Below, piece by piece: positions 57,159 through 64,000 of a stretch of DNA of 64,000 nt. Source of the stretch: Irpex lacteus. Lineage: Eukaryota; Basidiomycota; Agaricomycetes; Polyporales; Irpicaceae. Below the pieces are notes generated by a model, which made no database searches, was not told the origin of the DNA, and was given only the letters and a program-made list of their open reading frames with translations. Within the stretch, counting starts at the first letter, position 1; the number at the start of each line of letters is the position of its first letter. A program made the position numbers and the translations under genes. Location of the stretch: NCBI GenBank assembly GCA_001986395.2, contig MQVO02000001.1, positions 3,038,001-3,102,000 of the forward strand, written 5' to 3'.

Positions 57159-58252
57159 ATGCAGTTCACTCAGCTCACCGCCTTTGTTCTTTGCGCTCTC
57201 GCAGTCGTCTCGGCTGCAAGGCCCACTCCCGACAACAGCGCCACCAACGCTGTTGCCGATGTAGCAGCTGCTGTTCCTAGTGCTGCTACTGAGGCCGGTA
57301 GGTGCAAAGTATCATGCATCCCAACAATAGTACTTATGCTATCGTAGCACCCGTCGACGATGTGCGCAGGCACCACCGCCATCACCACCACAAGCATCCT
57401 CGTGCCGACGAGGCAGAGGATGCTGAGGACGCTGAGGAGCGTCGTAAGCATCACCACCACCACCACAAGCACCCTCGTGCCGAGGAGGAGGAGGATGCCG
57501 ACGATGCTCGCAAGCATCACCGTCACCACCACCACAAGCATCCTCGCGCTGACGAGGAAGAAACCGTCGGCGAAGCCGGCGCTGTCGGTTGGTATCTTCT
57601 TGTACGCCTTTCCGTCATGGCAAGCTAATACAAAGTTGCGCAGAGGACGTTCGTCACCACCGTCACCACCACCACAAGCACCCTCGTGCTGAGGAGGAAA
57701 CCGCCGTCGGTGGGTAGTTTTTATTCCATCATTCGTTATGACCTAACTCCAAAGGCGCGCAGAGGACATTCGTCACCACCGTCACCACCACCACAAGCAC
57801 CCCCGCGCTGACGATGCCGAGGATGCTGAGAATGCTGAAGACCGTCGCAAGCACCGCCATCACCACCACAAGCACCCTCGTGCCGATGAAGATTCCGAGG
57901 AAACTACCGGAGAAGTCGGCGCTGTTGGTAGGTGGCTCACTTACTTGTGATGGTCATTATCTTACTCTAGCATTGCACAGAGGACATTCGTCACCACCGC
58001 CACCACCACCACAAGCACCCTCGTGCTGATGTCGAGGACGTAGAGGATGCCCGCAAGCATCACCGTCACCACCACCACAAGCACCCCCGTGCTGACGATG
58101 AGGAGGATGCTGCGGATCGTCGCAAGCATCGTCACCACCACCACAAGCACCCTCGTGCTGACGTGGAGGAGGATGCTGAGGACAATCGCAGGCACCACAA
58201 GCACCACCACCACAAGCACCCTCGTGCTGAGGACGGCTTCGACCTCGACTGA
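57159..58252 (+). CDS. Secreted His-rich tandem-repeat protein, possible Kex2-processed or metal-binding
   Basis: Phase-checked five-exon model (57159-57297, 57348-57587, 57644-57709, 57763-57927, 57981-58252), 293 residues. A signal peptide (MQFTQLTAFVLCALAVVSAA) and a short spacer precede ten repeats, each with a core close to HHRHHHHKHPRA followed by an acidic Asp/Glu/Ala spacer of 7-20 residues. Five cores are preceded by Arg-Arg (Kex2-type sites), two by Arg-Lys and three by a single Arg. All four introns are phase 1, and three of the four interrupt just before an EDVR or EDIR, so the exons are symmetric and could duplicate without breaking the frame. Runs of His beside acidic spacers suit binding of Cu, Zn or Ni. 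Function is inferred; no named family recognised. Confidence 0.82.
57366..58228 (+). repeat. Ten direct repeats coding for the His-rich core
   Basis: CACCACCACAAGCA(T/C)CC(T/C)CG(T/C)GC recurs ten times at spacings of about 60-120 bases, including introns. It is coding throughout its exonic copies. On the DNA level it is a minisatellite prone to unequal exchange. Confidence 0.8.
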
Positions 58253-58663
58253 ACAACTATCAACGAATTTCTCCTGTTCCTCTGCAACGTAACAAGTGAG
58301 TGATATTGCGCTATTCGTCGAAGACTCGGCTAATTGAGACTGTTACTCTTCAGATGAAACTAAATGAAAGTGTACTTGTGGTTCGGAAAGAAATAACGGT
58401 GCGAAAAACTCGAAAAAAATTGTCCAGCATTGTACTTGTAGCACGGTCCTCCTGATGACCGAAATCTTGATGTACCTATGACTGTCTGTGGTCCAATGAA
58501 ATTTGTCTGCCGTGTGGCCACAACGAATTTACTCCGAGTTTGTGCATCCGGTCCGGTGAACAACGCTTTGAGGTAAACTTTTAGCGCGCAAACTTTGAAA
58601 GTCTCCGAGTCTCCGTCTGTGAAATGTAATTTAGTGAACACTTTCATCTTCCTCTTCACTCTC
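58253..58663. other. Intergenic stretch before RRP6
   Basis: 3' flank of the repeat gene and the RRP6 promoter. No gene seen; the antisense frame at 58360-58719 overlaps the RRP6 start and has no features. Confidence 0.4.
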
Positions 58664-61600
58664 ATGTCCGAACCATCAACAAGTTCGCCTTCACTGGCGA
58701 ACTTTGACGAATACAACACAGAATTGCAAAGCTTGGCGTTGAAAGCTACGAGAAATGCCGTTGGTTTACCAAACGACCTCGGCTTTTACCGCACTATGGA
58801 CAGAGGACTTGCGAAAGAGGTCGACGCCTGTTCTTCCAGAGTCTTGTCTCTTGCCAACCGACTTCTTGATCTCGTATCAACAGGAGATTCTTCCAGTTCC
58901 AAGTCAAAAGGAAAGGCTGCACTAGAACATGATGATGTTATGGATAGCTTTCGCTCGTCGGTTGTGGACGCTATGGATAGGCTGTTGGAGCGTACGGTGC
59001 GTATCAGAAATACTGCGTGCAAATATCTTTTCTCTGAGAGCGAATTGAATGCAGGATATCTGCCTCGACGACTTCATGGGCCTATCAAAGCCACCGGCCA
59101 TTGCTGTGAACCCTCAACCAGTGAAACAGAAGGTACGTCTCACTCGGGATACTCGTATATCATTCTCATGTATTCCAGACGACAAAGAAAACTGGACAAG
59201 CTGGAGGACGACTAGATCCTGTCATTCAACACGCTTCACACCTTGCCAAGCCACAACTCAAGTTCAGGCGAAAGGTAGACAACGATGGATCCACCCCATG
59301 GCGCCCAACTCTGAAGCACAAATACAACGCGCAAGTACCATTGGGCTATGATCTACACGACCAGGATGTGAACATGGATGGTGATAACGTGTACGTCTGA
59401 TACGCCCTTCTTCACCATAACACCACATAACTCGCGTATCCAGACCCCACCCATACAGCTATGAAATCAAACATATCGCTTACCCCGCACGCATGTTCAC
59501 ATACGCCGACCCGATACCTGTTAAATCGTTCGAAGAAACTCCTTTCAAGTACGTGGAGACACCCGCGGACCTATCGTCCATGCTCGAAGAGTTGCGGAAT
59601 GCAAAAGAGATCGCCGTGGACCTGGAATACCACAGTTACCGATCGTTTGCCGGTTTTGTCTGCCTCATGCAAATCAGCACGAGAAACTCTGATTGGGTAG
59701 TCGATACGCTGGCTTTGAGAGAGGAGCTGGAGGAGCTGAACGAGGTCTTTACGGATCCAAGTATCGTGAAGGTATGCTATCGTGTCTTGCTCTTTCATGC
59801 GTCGTATATCAATCGCAGCTCTTCACCAGGTTTTCCATGGAGCTGAAAGCGATATAGTTTGGTTGCAACAAGATTTCAACCTCTATGTCGTTAACCTTTT
59901 CGATACCTATCACGCGTCCAAAGTTTTAGGTTCGTTGGACGACATCCTCTGTCTTACGTACTATCCGTCTTCACCATAGCTCATTGCTATCTTTAGACTT
60001 CCCGAGACATTCGCTAGCCACCCTCATGGAGATGTACTGCGACTTCATTCCGGATAAGCGATACCAACTAGCAGATTGGCGAATACGGTACGCATGCATC
60101 TAATTACAACCCACGCCCGATCTTACATGCCTTCGAGTAGCCCACTTCCCGAAGAGATGCTCGCATACGCTCGTTCTGATACTCACTTCCTGCTCTTCAT
60201 CTACGACAACCTCCGCAACGCCCTCATCGACCGCGCCCAGTCGCGCGCAGCCTCACGAGCACAAAGCCCCTCGGACCCTTCAACCTCCACCAGTCGTGCG
60301 TCCCCCTCTACCACCGGCGAACCTTCACACGCGCTGGTCCGCGAGGTACTATCTCGCTCTGAGGAGACTGCGTTAAGAGTGTACGAACGTGAGGTGTACG
60401 ACGAGAACGGCGCGGGTCCTGGAGGGTGGGACACCCTGGCTAGAAAATGGAATAAAGGGGCGTTGATGGCTGCGGAACGGGATAGCGCGCGTACAAGGAT
60501 ATATCGCGCTGTACATGCGTGGAGGGACAGAGTCGCCCGGGAAGAAGACGAGAGTACACGGTGCGCGGGATTTCCTTTGCTTATTCTGGGCGAATGCTAA
60601 TCTTGGCCATGGGACTGTGAATATGTGCCGGTATTCCTTGTTTGCAGATATGTGTTGCCTAATCATCAGCTCTTTTTGCTGGCTGAGCAGCCACCGAGCG
60701 ATATGGCGGGGCTGTTGGGGTTGTTCCAGCATGTGCCTGCCGTCATCCGTCGACGTGCGAAAGAGCTTCTTGATACTATTCGTGAAGCCGCGAAGGATGT
60801 GGTAGTCGTGGAAGCAATTGCAGCGGAAGTTTCTCCACCATCGGAGTCCGTATTGGATGAGCCTATGGCGGTGGTAGAAGACGAAGTGAAGGAGAATCTC
60901 CCGGAGGATGCACCGATGGAGCTTGAGCAACAGCTGTGGCCCAGTGGTGAGTAACTTCTTATCTATCTTGGTGATATGAATAGTATGGATTAATTGCCTA
61001 CTCGGTGGTGCAGCTTCAGCTCCGAAGAAATCTGATACTCTGTCAGCCTTGTTCCGTGATTCATTGGACACAATACGAGGGAACAAGAGTACCAGCAACC
61101 TATTTGTGGCTTCACGGAGCGCCTTGTTCTCAGGCCCTGTTTCCTCGCACACGGTATGTTCAGAATAGCTGGTACCAGAAAGCCAGCGTCTTGACAGGTT
61201 TGGAAACATGTTATAGGTTATCGATGTGCACAAACAGAGAGTGCGAGACATCGTGGCGCGGATACACGGAGAACTCACCATTGCACCAACCGCACCGTCA
61301 ATACCTCCTCCTTCTACTGCCACAACCTCCGAAAATCAGACAACAGTAGAAATCAAGTCCGAAATTGCAGTTTCTGAACAGGTGGAAATCCCGTTCGTAC
61401 CTGCGAGTGAACGGCAACAAACAAAACTCGTGACCACTACCACGACCGAGAAAGATACGATCGTCGTCGTTGGAAAGCCTCAGCGGAAGAAACGGAAAAA
61501 AGAGAGGAAGGCTGCGGACGCCTCTGGCACAGGATCTCCCAAGCTCGAGTCCGAGGAGGCGGCCGATGCTACGGCGTTTGACTATTCTGCGGTGTCGAAT

Positions 61601-61827
61601 ATTTTGGACGAGGCGTCTGACCATGAACCGGATGCGAGTGTGGGAAGTGGGCGGAAGCGCAAGCAGAAGCAGAGGCAGAGACAAGGTAAGGCGATACAGT
61701 ATTATGCGTTGCATGGGATTGACATGCACTTTCGTACATAGGCCCACCCGATATGTCCGCTTTCCGTGCGCCACCAAAGGCACCTGCAGAGGTCAGACGA
61801 GGCAATCAGTCGCGGACGTTCAGATGA
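58664..61827 (+). CDS. RRP6: Rrp6/EXOSC10 nuclear exosome 3'-5' exonuclease
   Basis: Phase-checked eleven-exon model (58664-58996, 59055-59132, 59179-59390, 59444-59771, 59830-59929, 59997-60087, 60141-60560, 60648-60946, 61014-61153, 61217-61685, 61742-61827), 851 residues. Residues about 10-110 match the PMC2NT region that binds the Rrp47/C1D partner. The DEDD-Y exonuclease follows: motif [16 protein letters not shown], motif [18 protein letters not shown], motif [20 protein letters not shown]. Then comes the HRDC domain ([15 protein letters not shown]) and a basic C-terminus ([25 protein letters not shown]) suited to nuclear import and RNA binding. It trims and degrades nuclear RNAs with the exosome core. 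All acidic catalytic residues are present; intact. Confidence 0.93.
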
Positions 61828-62571
61828 TCTACGAAAGGGGCTGTTTCGATTGGGTGTTGGGAACGATGTGCTGCGGATGGTTATGAGTCCGGAGGTACCC
61901 GTACATCTAGTGTGTTCTAGCTTGAAAACGAAGCGAGAGTTTGGGAGACGAGCATTGTTCGGTGCCCGAGATGACGCACAACGAAGGCAGGATGGTCGTG
62001 CGCTTGCATGTCAGGTCCTGAGAATGTTGGAGCTATTTTTACATCAAGTAGAGACGAGCGACTGTTGGTCGTTTACATCATATCAACAATAGGCTGTGGC
62101 AACACTGCAACAGTTGGCGTATTTCTCAGAGCTATCAGGTGTTTGGTAGGCTTGTGCAAATGAGGGTTCCCAGAGTACCCAGGCAACAGCACTCTATCAG
62201 AGAAGAAGATATAAGATAATCAGTTTATAATGAACAATTTGTCTGCTCACGCCTGATAGTCTACAAGTATAGCAGCGTCGTAACTCGGACATATGGATAT
62301 ATCCTCAACGACTTCACCAATTTTGCCTGATTAATTGTGCAATTTCTTGGCAATATCGAGCGAGTTGTGGGTCCCAGCGTTGTGTCCCGATCACGATCAT
62401 TACATTTGGCGGCTGCGGTGCCGAATTTCGGCAAGGGCATCAACTTCGTCAAGAGGCGCAGCGAATATGAGGTGTGCCTTCTTTTATTTATGGCACACGA
62501 CCGTTCGCATCCTCCAAATCAACTCGTCTCCAAGCTCTCTTTCCTACCCTCATGTCCGCCACCCACAGACC
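61828..62571. other. Intergenic stretch after RRP6
   Basis: 3' flank of RRP6 and promoter of the Stealth gene. A frame running on after the RRP6 stop (61829-62092) is unlikely to be coding. Confidence 0.4.
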
Positions 62572-64000
62572 ATGATACCCACCCGTTATCTCCCGCTACC
62601 CACAACGACGTCGTGGACACCCGTGCCGGCACGCTTCACTCTGTGGTGGCGGAGGAGGGCGGTCCGCGGCACATGCTTGGTGGTGGCCACACTCCTCGTG
62701 GTAACCTTACTGAAATACTGGTCGTGTATAGTTGATTATCTAGGAAGCGACCCCGACGTGGGCGACGATGCTGCCGTGCAGTTCGACCCGTCGCTCGACG
62801 CCGCCTACGTCCCATTCAGACCCTCGAAGTCACACCGGCCAGCCGCTTCAAATGCTGTGATGTTGAAGCCGTCCACGGAACTTCCATCGTCATGTCTAGA
62901 CGCCCATATCACAAAGGGAGAGCTGTGTTACAACCCCAAAGTACCACAGTTGGATGTGGTATGGACATGGGTCAATGGCTCCGACCTCCTGTTCCAGGAC
63001 GCCGTGACGCGTGTCGAAAATTCGCTTCCTGAGGATGATCCCTATCGGCCAACAGAATCGTTTCTAAAAGCCAGACAGTATCGGTAAGTGCCCGTCTTAT
63101 ACCCGCATCACGACAACCCATAGCTCATTGGCAACATAGAGACCACAACGAGCTGCGATACTCCATGCGCTCTGTGCTGCAGTATTTTAGACAGCATGCA
63201 GGGAAGTTTCACCTTCTCACTGCAGACTTTGCTGTCGATGCACCGGATTTGAACGTGACTATCACACCCTCGGAATGGCGGTTGGGCCAGATTCCACAAT
63301 GGCTCGATGCAGGGCTTCCGAGCTGGCAAGACGACGATACCAAGCTATCTACCATACATCATGCAGACATATTCAATCCGTACAACGGTACCATATTTAA
63401 TAGGTACGCTTGGTGACTCTCCCATTTCTTCTACCGAAAAAGATAACGAACACAATTGCCACATAGCTATGCTATAGAATCTCAGTTTGGGCATCTAGAG
63501 GGTGTCTCAGAGAACTTGTGAGCCAGTCTATCCTTATCATCTCGCTATTGACAGACTCACACGAGCGTTTCTAGTATCTATATGGTGCGCTTCCACGAGC
63601 CACTAAACGTTCTATTTTTAGACTGACCCGGGCCATTGATGACAGAACGACGATTTCTTCTTCATGAACGAGCTATCGCAGAAAAGCTTTTACACGTCGC
63701 GTGAGTCTTGTTCTCATGCAGTGGCCCGCGAACTTTGCAGAACGCTTATGTTATCGGCCCAGCGTACGGGATGGTCCTTCGTATGCAGGCTGACCTTATG
63801 GTAGCGCCTGAGCAGTACGGCAAGAGCGTCGTAAGAGGCGAATGGCGCAGTCTGGCTGCTGCGAACAGTCTTCTAGGTACGACTATCACTCTTGTATCCT
63901 AAAGCGTCAATTAATTCGTCTTAGGGGCGAGGTTCGGCTCCCGAGTAAGACCTTATGTCACGCATGAAGCGAAATCTTCGTCGATTTCTCTACTTCACGA
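62572..64000 (+). CDS. Stealth-family sugar-phosphate transferase, 3' end outside window
   Basis: Exons 62572-63083, 63140-63403, 63467-63517, 63575-63584 (10 bases) and 63646-about 63697 are phase-consistent; later ones at about 63738-63879 and from 63925 are clear in content. A signal-anchor helix (VATLLVVTLLKYW) near residue 40 suggests a Golgi type II protein. CR1 reads LDVVWTWVNGSDLLFQDAV. CR2 begins RYSMRSVLQYFRQHAGKFHL and includes HHADIFNPYNGTIFN, YMNDDFFFMNELSQKSFY. CR3 is at the edge (RVRPYVTHEAKSSSISLLHE). Stealth proteins, including GNPTAB, transfer sugar-1-phosphate to glycans. Between the fifth and sixth exons the frame is off by one base with any normal intron (about 63698-63738), so there is an unusual splice, a one-base error or a true frameshift. 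Confidence 0.82.

Noticed and set aside
57366..58228. Regular direct repeats that could suggest a CRISPR-like array
   Set aside because: Repeats are in-frame coding units of a eukaryotic gene with introns; there are no unique spacers of constant length.
57170..58256. Minus-strand frames that look like hydrophobic Val/Leu-rich membrane proteins or Cys/Gly-rich proteins
   Set aside because: They are the antisense of the His codon repeats (CAC/CAT read as GTG/ATG) and broken by the introns of the real gene.
61298..61783. Arg-rich minus-strand frame opposite the RRP6 C-terminus
   Set aside because: Shadow of the Lys/Arg-rich coding region; RRP6 exons 10 and 11 explain the conservation and phase.

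Overview
The window is nuclear DNA of a filamentous basidiomycete, most likely an agaricomycete mushroom. Genes are split by many 45-65 base GT-AG introns, some exons are only 10-40 bases, and the families are typical of that group: a DUF6533 seven-helix protein, a PriA/CPL1 cysteine-rich secreted protein, an Msb2-type mucin, Stealth proteins and a local cluster of F-box proteins. I built the gene models by reading splice sites and checking that the codon phase closes across every intron. Where I say phase-checked, the summed exon length is a whole number of codons.

Layout. 1.5-3.5 kb (-): PIN-like auxin efflux carrier. 5.3-8.3 kb (-): Msb2-like signalling mucin. 9.2-9.9 kb: a diverged tandem repeat of about 345 bases. 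10.3-16.3 kb: two intact copies and one relic of an unrecognised ~248-residue soluble protein, with an F-box gene between the intact copies. 16.9-19.7 kb: a short-chain dehydrogenase (+) facing an ABHD12-type hydrolase (-). 20.9-23.6 kb (-): two F-box genes, one of them frameshifted. 23.9-27.9 kb (+): a BOR1-type borate/anion transporter and a PriA-like protein. 28.25 kb: a fourth F-box gene cut off by what looks like a transposon end.

30.0-36.6 kb holds two cysteine-protease-fold genes tail to tail: a 1,300-residue protein ending in a CHAT domain (+) and a 722-residue protein beginning with a caspase (C14) domain (-). Both keep their His/Cys dyads. This is the best candidate for an undescribed functional unit, probably in regulated cell death or self/non-self response. 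37.6-39.9 kb (-): secreted M64 metallopeptidase. 40.4-45.1 kb (-): septation kinase of the Cdc7/SepH type, divergent from a disordered, prenylated Mod5/TeaR-like protein (45.6-47.9 kb, +).

48.5 kb (+): mitochondrial ribosomal protein L5. 49.9-51.5 kb (+): pectin methylesterase. 52.6-54.5 kb (-): DUF6533 membrane protein. 57.2-58.3 kb (+): a secreted protein built from ten His-rich repeats encoded by duplicated phase-1 exons, a possible Kex2-processed or metal-binding repeat protein. 58.7-61.8 kb (+): the nuclear exosome nuclease Rrp6. 62.6 kb to the end (+): a Stealth-family phosphotransferase that runs off the window.

The housekeeping genes (septation kinase, Rrp6, mL5, transporter) are intact. 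The intervals 9-16 kb and 20.9-29.9 kb behave as accessory DNA with duplications, decayed copies and a transposon scar.
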